A DNA stretch of 64,000 nucleotides, taken from positions 2,268,731 through 2,332,730 of the forward strand of contig NZ_CP026004.1 of the NCBI RefSeq assembly GCF_003086895.1. Reading direction: 5' to 3'. This document shows, in pieces, positions 8,777 through 16,851 of the stretch (position 1 is the first letter of the stretch; the number at the start of each line of letters is the position of its first letter). The position numbers were made by a program, and so were the translations under genes. Under the pieces are notes generated by a model, which saw nothing but the letters and a program-made list of their open reading frames with translations, had not been told where the DNA came from and did no database searches. The stretch comes from Stenotrophomonas sp. ESTM1D_MKCIP4_1. Lineage in GTDB: Bacteria > Pseudomonadota > Gammaproteobacteria > Xanthomonadales > Xanthomonadaceae.

Positions 8777-9240
8777 GGGATCTGCGGCCCATCCTTCTGG
8801 TTGAAGACAGCCCCAAGGATGCCGAACTGACCATGGCAGCACTGGCCCGCTGCCAGCTGCTCAACGATGTCGTGCACGTGCGTGATGGTGCCGAAGCGCT
8901 GGATTACCTGCGCTGCGAGGGCGCCTACGCTGGCGCGCAGCATGGCGGTCCGGTGGTGGTGCTGCTCGACCTGAAACTGCCCAAGGTCAACGGCCTGGAA
9001 GTGCTGGAACAGGTCCGCGGCGATGCGGAACTGAGCAGTACGCCGGTTGTCATGCTCACGTCTTCCCGCGAGGAGCCCGACCTGGTGCGCGCCTACCAGC
9101 TGGGCGTCAATGCCTTCGTGGTCAAGCCGGTGGATTTCAAGGAATTCTTCGATGCCATCCAGGGCCTCGGCATGTTCTGGGGCATCACCAACCAGCCGCC
9201 GCCCCACCGCAGCACTGCCAAGGGTCCACGCGATGCGTGA
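8773..9240 (+). CDS. Rcp1-like single-domain response regulator
   Basis: 155 residues, a lone receiver domain of the cyanobacterial-phytochrome partner type. Acidic pocket ED near residues 11-12, phospho-acceptor Asp66 in LLDLKLPKVNG, and switch Lys118 in FVVKPVDF. There is no output domain. Its ATG overlaps the bphP stop (ATGA), so it is the expected phosphate acceptor of the phytochrome kinase. Its 3' end overlaps the next kinase gene by 8 bases. Confidence 0.95.
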   Translation: MRDLRPILLVEDSPKDAELTMAALARCQLLNDVVHVRDGAEALDYLRCEGAYAGAQHGGPVVVLLDLKLPKVNGLEVLEQVRGDAELSSTPVVMLTSSREEPDLVRAYQLGVNAFVVKPVDFKEFFDAIQGLGMFWGITNQPPPHRSTAKGPRDA

Positions 9241-11638
9241 CGCAGCACTGTCCGCGCCCCGCCTGCGCATCCTCATGCTGGAGGACAGTGCGCTGGACGC
9301 GGAACTGATCACGTCGCAGCTGCAGCGGGCCGGGCTCGATTTCCAGGTCGAGCGCCTGTGGACCCGCCAGAAGTTCATCGATGCCATCGACACTGGCGCC
9401 TTCGACGTCATCCTGGCCGACCACGTCCTGCCCGGTTTCGACGGCGATGCCGCGCTTGAACTCGCGCGCGAGCGCGCACCACAGATTCCTTTCATCTTCG
9501 TCTCGGGCACGCTGACCGAAGAGCTGGCCGTGCAGGCACTCACCCGTGGCGCGCGCGACTATGTAGTGAAGCAGCGCCTGCAGCGGCTGCCCGATGCCAT
9601 CCGCCGGGCGCGCCAGGAAGCCAGCGAGCGCAACCAGCTTGCCCAGGCCGAGGCGGCGTTGGAACAAAGCCAGGCGCAGCTGCAGCAGATCACCGATGCC
9701 GTGCCGGCACTGATTTCCCACCTGGATACCGACCACCGCTACCGCTTTGCCAACAAGGCCTTCCTCGACTGGCACGGCGCCGATCTGCACGGCATCCTAG
9801 GGCGTACTGCGGCGGAGGTTGGCGGTACCGACGCCTTCGCCGATGCCCTGCCCCACCTGCAGCACGTGCTTGCAGGCGAGCGGGTGCGGTTCGAGGTCAC
9901 CCTGGCACACCGCAGTGGCGAGTCACGTTTCGTGCAGATGGACTGCGTGCCCGAACGCGCTGCCGATGGCCGCGTGACCGGCTACACCTGCCTCGGCAGC
10001 GACGTGTCCACGCTCAAGCGTGCCGAACTGGCGCTGCGCGAGGACAACGAATCACTGGAACGCCAGGTGCAGGCGCGTACGGCCGAACTGCAGGCCAGCA
10101 AGCGGCGCCTGCAGGCCATCTTCGAGTCCAGTTTCCAGCACCAGGTGCTGCTGGAAACTACGGGCGCCATCGTCGATGCCAACGTCGCCTCGCTCGCAGC
10201 GGTCCTGGCCGAGAAGAGCGACGTGGTGGGCTACGCGTTCTGTGGCTCGCCCTGGTTCGCCGGCACGCCGGAACTCGCGCCCGAGGTCCAGCGCGCCGTG
10301 GCCGATGCCGCAGAGGGCAACACCAGCCTGCACGCCATGGAACTGGAGCTGCCCACCGGGCGCCGCAGCTTCGATTTTTCCTTCCGCCCGCTGCAGGGTG
10401 CGGACGGCACGGTGACCGCCGTGGTCTCCGAAGCCGTGGAAACCACCGCGCGCATCCACGCCGAGCACGCTCTGCGGCAAGCACAGAAGATCGAGGCGGT
10501 CGGCCAGCTGACCGGTGGTATCGCCCACGATTTCAACAACATCCTCACGGTGATTGCCGGCAACGTCGAACACGCGCTGCTGATGAGCCAGCGTGACAGC
10601 CAGGGCGGCAACCTCACCGCGCGTGCGCTGGACAACGCGCTGAAGGGTGTCGGCCGCGCGGCCAGCCTCACCCAGCGCCTGCTCGCATTCGCCCGCAAGC
10701 AGCCGCTGCACAGCCAGGCGGTCGATCTCAACGATGCCCTGCTGGGCATGCAGGACATGCTGCAGCGCGCATTGGGCGAACTGGTGCAGCTGGACATCCG
10801 TACCGCCGACGGTATCTGGTGCGTGGAACTGGACCTCAGCCAGCTGGAAGCTTCGGTGCTGAACCTGGCGGTCAACGCACGCGACGCCATGCCCGGCGGT
10901 GGCCGCCTGGTGGTGGAGATCGACAACAGCCATCTGGACCACGACTACGCCGCGCTGTTCCCCGATGCGACGCCGGGCGAATACGTGATGCTGCGTGTGC
11001 GCGACAACGGCCATGGCATGTCGCCCGACACCCTGGCCAAGGTCTTTGAACCGTTCTTCACCACCAAGCAGGTGGGCCGCGGCACCGGCCTCGGCCTGTC
11101 GATGGTGCACGGCTTCGTCAAGCAGTCCGGCGGGCACGTGCTGATCGATTCAGTGGAAGGCGACGGTACCCGCATCACGATGATGTTCCCGCGCTCTGCC
11201 CTGCCGCTGCCCAGCGAGACGACGGCACCGGCGGGCGGGTTCGCCAGCTACGAACCGCGCGAGGAAACGATCCTGGTTGCGGAAGACAATGACGATGTGC
11301 GCGCCTATACCGTTGAAGCACTGCGCCAGCTGGGCTACCGGGTGCTGGAAGCACACGATGGGCCCTCCGCGCTGCGCCTGCTGGAACGGCCTGACGCACG
11401 CGTCGACCTTCTGTTTTCCGATATCGTGATGCCGGGCATGTCCGGCTGGGAACTGGGCCGCGAAGTCCGCGAACGTTGGCCGCACGTGGCCGTGCTGTTC
11501 ACTTCCGGCTACCCGCGCGACCACGACGCGGCCGGCGCCAAGGGCCGCCCCGCGCCGCTGCTGTCCAAGCCCTTTACCCGCAGCGATCTGGCGGAGTCAG
11601 TGGTCAGCGCACTGAAGGATCACGCGCCAGCCGGTTGA
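9233..11638 (+). CDS. Hybrid histidine kinase: REC-PAS-PAS-HisKA-HATPase-REC
   Basis: An 801-residue soluble protein. It opens with a receiver domain (LEDSALDAEL; acceptor Asp in LADHVLP; Lys in YVVKQRL). Two PAS-like regions with coiled-coil linkers follow, then HisKA with His432 in GGIAHDFNNIL, an HATPase with NLAVNARDAM and GRGTGLGL, and a C-terminal receiver (FSDIVMPGMSG). The start at 9233 gives a receiver of normal length and overlaps the previous gene by 8 bases. The N-terminal receiver suggests it takes phosphate from the phytochrome branch or from the Rcp1-like protein. Its 3' end overlaps the convergent gene at 11604 by 35 bases. Confidence 0.93.
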   Translation: MRDAALSAPRLRILMLEDSALDAELITSQLQRAGLDFQVERLWTRQKFIDAIDTGAFDVILADHVLPGFDGDAALELARERAPQIPFIFVSGTLTEELAVQALTRGARDYVVKQRLQRLPDAIRRARQEASERNQLAQAEAALEQSQAQLQQITDAVPALISHLDTDHRYRFANKAFLDWHGADLHGILGRTAAEVGGTDAFADALPHLQHVLAGERVRFEVTLAHRSGESRFVQMDCVPERAADGRVTGYTCLGSDVSTLKRAELALREDNESLERQVQARTAELQASKRRLQAIFESSFQHQVLLETTGAIVDANVASLAAVLAEKSDVVGYAFCGSPWFAGTPELAPEVQRAVADAAEGNTSLHAMELELPTGRRSFDFSFRPLQGADGTVTAVVSEAVETTARIHAEHALRQAQKIEAVGQLTGGIAHDFNNILTVIAGNVEHALLMSQRDSQGGNLTARALDNALKGVGRAASLTQRLLAFARKQPLHSQAVDLNDALLGMQDMLQRALGELVQLDIRTADGIWCVELDLSQLEASVLNLAVNARDAMPGGGRLVVEIDNSHLDHDYAALFPDATPGEYVMLRVRDNGHGMSPDTLAKVFEPFFTTKQVGRGTGLGLSMVHGFVKQSGGHVLIDSVEGDGTRITMMFPRSALPLPSETTAPAGGFASYEPREETILVAEDNDDVRAYTVEALRQLGYRVLEAHDGPSALRLLERPDARVDLLFSDIVMPGMSGWELGREVRERWPHVAVLFTSGYPRDHDAAGAKGRPAPLLSKPFTRSDLAESVVSALKDHAPAG

Positions 11639-12290
11639 TCTGCGCGCACTCGACCACAGCGGGCGGTGCCGGCATCAGGGCCAGGGCGATCATGGCCTGG
11701 CCAATGGCGCGGTTGCTGGTGGCCAACGCCGGCAGCAGCCCTTCGGCCACGGCCATCAACGGTCGGGCCACGCAATAGAACGGTTTGAGCAGCGCGTGGC
11801 GCGTGCCGGTGCCGGATACCGGACGAACGCCGGCCGGACGCAGCATCACCGCGCGCACCGGCAGCTGCGCCAACGCCTGCTCGGTCTCACCCTTCACCCG
11901 CAATGGCATCAGGCCGCTGCGCGGATTGGCGTGTGCGCCGGATATATAGAGGAAGGTGCCTGAGGGATTGGCCGCTGCCCAGGCCTCCGCCACGGCGCGG
12001 GTCACCTGCAGGGTCACCTGACGGTACTCGGCTTCGGGCGTCCCCACGGGCGGCGCGCCGGCGCAGTAGAAACAGGCATCCCATCCGGAAAGCGCCGGGC
12101 CCAGCGTGGCCGCCTGCAGGAAGTCAGGCAGGACAATCTCATCGACGTTGCCCGGCACGCTGCCCGGCTGCCGCACCAGCGCACCCACGCGGGCCACTGC
12201 GCCGGACTGCAGGCACGCCTGCAGCACACCCTGCCCGACCAGGCCGGTGCTGCCGACCACCAGCACCCGCAATGCCTTGCCGTTGTCCAT
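11604..12290 (-). CDS. NAD(P)-binding Rossmann protein (atypical SDR)
   Basis: A 228-residue protein opening with a Rossmann nucleotide motif, VLVVGSTGLVGQGVLQ. It has the SDR-like blocks 'YCAGAPP' and 'YISGAHANP' and a C-terminal segment resembling atypical SDRs of the NmrA/HTATIP2 kind. It is the third gene of the rpoE-chrR unit, 19 bases after chrR. The start at 12290 sits just before the Rossmann strand; an upstream frame lies within chrR. A redox role on a lipid or quinone is conceivable from context, but no substrate can be read from the sequence. Confidence 0.85.
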   Translation of the reverse strand: MDNGKALRVLVVGSTGLVGQGVLQACLQSGAVARVGALVRQPGSVPGNVDEIVLPDFLQAATLGPALSGWDACFYCAGAPPVGTPEAEYRQVTLQVTRAVAEAWAAANPSGTFLYISGAHANPRSGLMPLRVKGETEQALAQLPVRAVMLRPAGVRPVSGTGTRHALLKPFYCVARPLMAVAEGLLPALATSNRAIGQAMIALALMPAPPAVVECAQINRLARDPSVR

Positions 12291-12309
12291 GGGCCTTGCC
12301 TCCAGCGTT

Positions 12310-12993
12310 CTAGAGTTTGACGAAACGCTGGATCTTCCGCGCCAGCCAACCGCTGAACACCAGCGGGGCATCCAGCGCCGACACACAGATGCAGGGCACG
12401 CCCGGTGCAGTGACCGGCTGGTGTTCCACATCCTCGTCCAGATCGGCCACATCGCCCGGCGCGAACAGACCCAGCGCATCATTGTAGGCGCCTCGCAGGA
12501 TCTGGGTCAGTTCGCTGCGTCCATGGCTGTGCATCGGCAGGCACTTGCCCGGCGCGATCCGCAGCATGATCAGCGACGGCATGTCCGCCGCGCGGATGCA
12601 ATGCACGCCCGGCGCGATCCAGCGCCAGCGCAGCGCCGCCAACGAGGGACCAAAATACGGGTGCAGGGAGGCGGGAAGATGGTCCGCGCTCACTTCGGGG
12701 CGATCCACCGGCTGCGGTGCAGGCCGGGCCACGGCAACGGCGGCCACGGCCGGTTCGCTGCGGTCCAGCTCGGCCAGCATGGCGATACGCAGCGCCTCGC
12801 TGCGTGCCCCCACGGCCACGGGCTGGGTCTGTTCCATCAGCGCCGCACCGATGGCCTCGGCCTCACCCAGGCGCTGGCGGCACAGGGCGCATTGTTCAAG
12901 GTGGGTGCCTGCCACCACGCTCAGCGGCGCCGGCAATGCGCCTGCGGCATAACTCAGCAGGGTCGATTCATGCAGGTGGTGGTGCGGGTTCAT
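12310..12993 (-). CDS. chrR: ChrR-type zinc-binding anti-sigma factor with cupin domain
   Basis: A 227-residue protein with an N-terminal zinc anti-sigma domain and a C-terminal cupin. Zinc ligands are His6, His31, Cys35 and Cys38 (HLEQCALC), which match the positions I remember for Rhodobacter ChrR. The cupin keeps His155-x-His157-x3-Glu161 and His191, the spacing of the second metal site. In R. sphaeroides ChrR holds RpoE inactive and releases it on singlet oxygen. The gene overlaps the sigma gene by ATGA, normal for a sigma/anti-sigma pair. All ligands are intact, so the switch should be functional. Confidence 0.95.
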   Translation of the reverse strand: MNPHHHLHESTLLSYAAGALPAPLSVVAGTHLEQCALCRQRLGEAEAIGAALMEQTQPVAVGARSEALRIAMLAELDRSEPAVAAVAVARPAPQPVDRPEVSADHLPASLHPYFGPSLAALRWRWIAPGVHCIRAADMPSLIMLRIAPGKCLPMHSHGRSELTQILRGAYNDALGLFAPGDVADLDEDVEHQPVTAPGVPCICVSALDAPLVFSGWLARKIQRFVKL

Positions 12994-13613
12994 GGCGCGC
13001 CCCCCACCTTGGACTGCAGCAGGAGGAAGGCCCGGCGCAGGTGCGATTTCACCGTGCCCAGCGGCATTCCCAACGCCTCGGCGATCTCGCCGTGACTCTT
13101 TGCCTCGAAATAGGACATGCGCACCAGCCGCGCCTGCACGGCCGGCAGTTCATTGATGCGCTGGCGCAGGCGCGCTTGGTCGGCATACTGCTCGGCGCTG
13201 CTGTACGCGGGGGCATCGCTGCGCGCAGCCTGTTCCACGGCGGCCTGAACCTGCATCCAGCTGCGCTCATGGCGCACCCGGTCGATCTGCAGGTTGCGCG
13301 CGATGCGGTACAGCCAGGTGCTCAGTGCGCCCTGCGCCGCATCGTAGTCGGCCGCGCGCAGCCACAGGCGCAGCAGGCATTCCTGGGCAAGTTCCTCGGC
13401 CACCGCATCCGGCGCCCCCAGGCCGCGCAGGTAAACGCACAGGCGCGGCATGAAATGATCGTAGATGCGCATGAAACAGGTGCGGTCACGCAGGCGTGCC
13501 ACACCGTCCATGTCACCGGTCCAGTTCGTCGGCTCGTTGCTCGGCTGCTGGGAACTGGACACGATGCGCGCGGAGTCGAAGTCAAAGGGAGGGCTGGCGG
13601 CGTCAGGGTACAT
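12990..13613 (-). CDS. rpoE: ECF sigma factor RpoE (ChrR-linked group)
   Basis: A 207-residue ECF sigma factor. Region 2 runs from FMRIYDHFMPRL to STWLYRIARNLQIDRVRH, and region 4 contains SYFEAKSHGEIAEALGMP with the helix-turn-helix ending GTVKSHLRR. It is directly followed by chrR, so it belongs to the RpoE-ChrR group that answers singlet oxygen. I prefer the ATG at 13613 because a predicted promoter lies about 40 bases upstream; ATG 13511 would leave an untranslated leader of about 135 bases. A longer open frame beyond 13613 overlaps the divergent gene and is not credible. Autoregulation is predicted from the shared promoter motif. Confidence 0.93.
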   Translation of the reverse strand: MYPDAASPPFDFDSARIVSSSQQPSNEPTNWTGDMDGVARLRDRTCFMRIYDHFMPRLCVYLRGLGAPDAVAEELAQECLLRLWLRAADYDAAQGALSTWLYRIARNLQIDRVRHERSWMQVQAAVEQAARSDAPAYSSAEQYADQARLRQRINELPAVQARLVRMSYFEAKSHGEIAEALGMPLGTVKSHLRRAFLLLQSKVGGAP

Positions 13614-13653
13614 CCGGGCGGCGATCAGGCAGGTGAAGGGGGTCTGTGTGCTG

Positions 13654-13680
13654 TACGCAGGAGGAGCCCATTTGGATGCA
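13654..13680 (-). promoter_or_regulatory. Predicted RpoE autoregulatory promoter
   Basis: On the minus strand TGCATCC (13680-13674), 15 bases, GCGTA (13658-13654). It is identical in both boxes and spacing to the sites at 5404, 13704 and 14552, and points at rpoE with its -10 box 41 bases before the ATG. It lies back to back with the site at 13704. Confidence 0.8.
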
Positions 13681-13703
13681 GTGCCGGATGCAGCCCGCCA
13701 GCG

Positions 13704-13730
13704 TGCATCCAGACCGGCCTGTGGCGCGTA
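13704..13730 (+). promoter_or_regulatory. Predicted RpoE promoter of the 13761 gene
   Basis: TGCATCC (13704-13710), 15 bases, GCGTA (13726-13730). A start near 13737 would give a short leader before the ATG at 13761, with AGGA at 13752-13755 as a ribosome site. Confidence 0.78.
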
Positions 13731-13760
13731 TCTCCTGCAGGCCCACCCGCCAGGATCGCC

Positions 13761-14528
13761 ATGCACACCGCCGCGCTGCTGCTTTCCCTTTCCACCGTGG
13801 CCAGCACCACGCCGTTGCTGCGCAGCGAGGGCGTGGCCAGCCTGGCCGATGGCAGCCCGGCCTACCGCGAGGTGCACTGGCGGCGCGGCGCGCCCGAAGG
13901 GGCGCAGCACTGGGTGCAGTACCTGTGCCCGGACGGCCGCCCGTTCGCACGCAAGACACTGCCCGCCACCGGGCAGCCGCTGGCGCGCGGCTACCAGCTG
14001 CAGGATGCACGCAGTGGCCAGACCGTCCACGTGGCAGTGGCCGCCGGGCAGGTCAGCATTGACTGGAAGGAAGCCGCAGCGGACGCAGCGCGCCGTACCC
14101 GATTGCCACTTCCCGCCGATGCGGTGATCGACACGGGCTTCGACGCGGCGGTGCGGGCGCATTGGCCGGCCCTGATGCAGGGCAGCGAGGTCCGCCTGCC
14201 CTTTCTGGTGCCGGGCCGGCAGCGCTTCTACCCGGTCACGGTACGCCGCACGGCCGCACGCGACTGGCGGGGCATTCCGGCCCAGGTCATCGAGGTACGG
14301 CTGGCCACCTGGTACGGCGCCGTCGCGCCGCGGCTGTCGCTGGTCTATGCCGACGATGACCGCCGGCTGCTGGAATTCCGCGGCACCAGCAACCTGCGCG
14401 ATGCCCGCGGTGCGTATCCGGTCGTCGTCGTCCGTTTCGCAGCACCTGCAACCGCGCAGCCGATGGCGAAGTGGCAACAGGCATGGGCGCAGCCACTGGT
14501 CCCCCAATGCAGCGTGAGCGGCGGGTGA
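13761..14528 (+). CDS. Putative periplasmic protein of unknown function
   Basis: A 255-residue protein with a likely signal peptide (MHTAALLLSLSTVAS, then a small residue-rich cut region). The rest is soluble and looks like mixed beta structure. I see no catalytic motif and do not recognise a named family. It sits between two predicted RpoE promoters, directly after the divergent sigma factor gene, so it is probably an RpoE-controlled envelope protein. ATG 13761 was chosen because it starts the signal peptide and has AGGA in front; the open frame upstream overlaps rpoE. Confidence 0.8.
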   Translation: MHTAALLLSLSTVASTTPLLRSEGVASLADGSPAYREVHWRRGAPEGAQHWVQYLCPDGRPFARKTLPATGQPLARGYQLQDARSGQTVHVAVAAGQVSIDWKEAAADAARRTRLPLPADAVIDTGFDAAVRAHWPALMQGSEVRLPFLVPGRQRFYPVTVRRTAARDWRGIPAQVIEVRLATWYGAVAPRLSLVYADDDRRLLEFRGTSNLRDARGAYPVVVVRFAAPATAQPMAKWQQAWAQPLVPQCSVSGG

Positions 14529-14551
14529 AGCCGGATGGAATGCGACGTCGT

Positions 14552-14578
14552 TGCATCCAATCCACACGCTGTCGCGTA
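14552..14578 (+). promoter_or_regulatory. Predicted RpoE promoter of the lipid operon
   Basis: TGCATCC (14552-14558), 15 bases, GCGTA (14574-14578), 34 bases before the desaturase ATG. The -35 side is nearly the same as at tspO (GTTGCATCCAA in both). It could drive all eight genes to 21820, since no gap within them exceeds 13 bases apart from the start region. Confidence 0.8.
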
Positions 14579-14611
14579 GAGGTAGTCAGACACGCCTTCG
14601 AGAAGCCGCCC

Positions 14612-15571
14612 ATGTCCGCAGCTGCGCCCCTCCCACGCCGACGTGAGCGCCTGCTGCGTACCCTGCGTCGCTGGTTCGATACCGAAGCCGCTGCCGCGCA
14701 GAGCGATCCTGTCGAGCGCGGCCGTATCGACTGGCTGCGCGCCGTGCCCTTCGTGCTGCTGCACCTGGCCTGCCTGGGCGTGATCTGGGTAGGCGTATCC
14801 TGGACCGCCGTACTGGTGGCGCTGGCCCTGTATGCCGTACGCATGTTCGCCATCACCCGGTTCTACCACCGTTATTTTTCCCATCGCACGTTCCAGGCCT
14901 CACGGCCGGTGCAGTTCGTCTTCGCGGTGATCGGTGCCGCCAGCGTGCAGCGTGGCCCGCTGTGGTGGGCAGCCCATCATCGCCACCACCATCGCCACGC
15001 CGACCAGCCGCAGGATCCGCATTCGCCGAACGAAGGCGGGTTCTGGCGCAGCCACATGGGCTGGTTCCTCACCCGCGAAGCTTTCGCCACCGATCTGGCG
15101 CGCGTGCCCGATCTGGCCCGCTACCGCGAACTGCGCTGGCTGGACCGGTTCGATGTTGCCGTGCCCGTGCTGTTGGCCGCCGCCCTGTACGCCCTCGGCG
15201 CCGTGCTGGAACGCGTGGCGCCCGGCCTGCAGACCTCGGGCCCGCAGCTGCTGGTGTGGGGCTTCTTCATCTCCACCGTCGTGTTGTTCCATGCCACGGT
15301 CACCATAAATTCGCTGGCCCATCGCTTCGGCAGCCGCCGCTTCGACACCCGCGATGACAGCCGCAACAACCTGTGGCTGGCCCTGCTGACCTTCGGCGAA
15401 GGCTGGCACAACAACCATCATTTCTTTCCCGGCACGGTCCGGCAGGGCTTCCGCTGGTGGGAGGTGGACCTGACCTGGTACGGGCTGCGCCTGCTGGCCG
15501 CGATGGGGCTGGTGCACGGACTCAAGCCGATACCGGACTGGGTGCTGGCAAAAGCAAAGGCGAAGGACTGA
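14612..15571 (+). CDS. Membrane fatty-acid desaturase
   Basis: A 319-residue integral membrane protein of the acyl-CoA/acyl-lipid desaturase family. The three histidine clusters of the di-iron site are present: HRYFSH near residue 92, HHRHHHRHAD near 125 and HNNHH near 270. Family members introduce a double bond, often delta-9, into acyl chains. It is the first gene of the lipid operon and would make the unsaturated substrate that the downstream cyclopropane-fatty-acid-type methyltransferases act on. The start at 14612 follows the predicted promoter by 34 bases; the upstream open frame has no family similarity. Confidence 0.93.
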   Translation: MSAAAPLPRRRERLLRTLRRWFDTEAAAAQSDPVERGRIDWLRAVPFVLLHLACLGVIWVGVSWTAVLVALALYAVRMFAITRFYHRYFSHRTFQASRPVQFVFAVIGAASVQRGPLWWAAHHRHHHRHADQPQDPHSPNEGGFWRSHMGWFLTREAFATDLARVPDLARYRELRWLDRFDVAVPVLLAAALYALGAVLERVAPGLQTSGPQLLVWGFFISTVVLFHATVTINSLAHRFGSRRFDTRDDSRNNLWLALLTFGEGWHNNHHFFPGTVRQGFRWWEVDLTWYGLRLLAAMGLVHGLKPIPDWVLAKAKAKD

Positions 15572-15573
15572 GC

Positions 15574-16851
15574 ATGCGCATCGCGGTCATCGGTTCGGGC
15601 ATTGCGGGGCTGGCCAGCGCGTACTGGCTGGATGGCGAGCACGAAGTCACTCTGTATGAGGCCAACGATTATCTGGGCGGCCATACCCACACCCATCAGG
15701 TCGAGGTGGGAGGACGTCAGCTGGCCGTGGATACCGGCTTCATCGTGTTCAACCCGCAGCACTACCCGCTGCTCAGCGCGCTGTTCGACGAACTGGGCGT
15801 GGCCTCGCAACCGACCACGATGAGCTTCTCGATGCACAGCGACCACAGCGGCGTGGAGTACAACGCGACCTCGCTGGATGGGCTGTTCTGCCAGCGCCGC
15901 AACCTGCTGTCGCCGCGCTTCTGGGGCATGCTGGCCGACCTGCGGCGTTTCTACCGCGATGCCCCGCGGTTGCTGGCCGAGGCGGAAGGCCCGACACTGG
16001 GCCAGTACCTGCGGCAGCAGCGCTTCGGTGAGGCGTTCGTGGAGGAGCATCTGCTGCCGATGGCCTCGGCCCTGTGGTCGTCGCCGACCGCCACGGTGCT
16101 CGACTTCCCGGCACGCTACCTCGTGCAGTTCATGGCCAACCACCAGATGCTGCAGATGACCGGCCGCCCGCCCTGGCGCGTGGTCAAGGGCGGTTCGGCC
16201 CGGTACGTGGATGCGCTGCGCCGCCGCTGGCGCGTGCACGAACGGCTGGAGTGCCCCGTGCAGGCGGTCGAACGCATGCCATGGGGCGCGCGCGTGCACA
16301 GCGCAGCCGGCATCGAGGGCTTCGATGAGGTGATCCTGGCCTGCCACAGTGACCAGGCGCTGGCGCTGCTGGCCGATGCCGACCCGGTGGAACATGCCGT
16401 GCTGGGCGCCATCCGTTACCAGCCCAACGAGGCGGTGCTGCACACCGATGCCTCGCTGCTGCCGCGCAACCGCAAGGCCTGGGCCGCCTGGAATGCACAT
16501 GTGCCGGCGGACCCGGGCGCCGCCTGCACGGTGAGCTACTGCATGAACCTGCTGCAGGGCCTGCCCGGTGACACCCCGCTGGTGGTGACCCTCAACCGCA
16601 GCGATGCCATCGATCCGTCCAAGGTGCTGCGCCGCCTGCACTATGCCCATCCCGTGCACGACCATGCTGCCGTGCGTGCGCAGCGGCGCTGGGGCGAAAT
16701 CCAAGGGCATCGCCACACCTGGTTCGCCGGCGCCTACTGGGGCTGGGGCTTCCACGAAGATGGCATCGCCAGCGCTCGACGCATGGTCGACGCCCTGCGG
16801 GCCCGCACCGGCATCGCCTCACCCATGCGCCCCACCGAGATCGTGGCATGA
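15574..16851 (+). CDS. FAD-dependent amine-oxidase-like oxidoreductase
   Basis: A 425-residue flavoprotein with an N-terminal dinucleotide-binding motif (VIGSGIAGLASAYWL), the following acidic residue in YEANDYLGGHTHT, and a C-terminal 'GAYWGWGFHEDG' segment that usually contacts FAD. It is of the NAD(P)/FAD-dependent oxidoreductase type usually found beside DUF1365 and cyclopropane-fatty-acid synthase genes. It starts 2 bases after the desaturase stop. A desaturation or dehydrogenation step on a methylated acyl chain is a reasonable inference from the operon; the substrate is not visible. Confidence 0.9.
   Translation: MRIAVIGSGIAGLASAYWLDGEHEVTLYEANDYLGGHTHTHQVEVGGRQLAVDTGFIVFNPQHYPLLSALFDELGVASQPTTMSFSMHSDHSGVEYNATSLDGLFCQRRNLLSPRFWGMLADLRRFYRDAPRLLAEAEGPTLGQYLRQQRFGEAFVEEHLLPMASALWSSPTATVLDFPARYLVQFMANHQMLQMTGRPPWRVVKGGSARYVDALRRRWRVHERLECPVQAVERMPWGARVHSAAGIEGFDEVILACHSDQALALLADADPVEHAVLGAIRYQPNEAVLHTDASLLPRNRKAWAAWNAHVPADPGAACTVSYCMNLLQGLPGDTPLVVTLNRSDAIDPSKVLRRLHYAHPVHDHAAVRAQRRWGEIQGHRHTWFAGAYWGWGFHEDGIASARRMVDALRARTGIASPMRPTEIVA

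Noticed and set aside
6653..8842. 729-codon minus-strand frame over bphP
   Set aside because: Shadow of the phytochrome gene, which has all its domain motifs on the plus strand.
12990..14567. 525-codon frame suggesting a long N-terminal extension of the sigma factor
   Set aside because: The extension overlaps the divergent gene at 13761 and two promoters; the sigma domains start after 13613.
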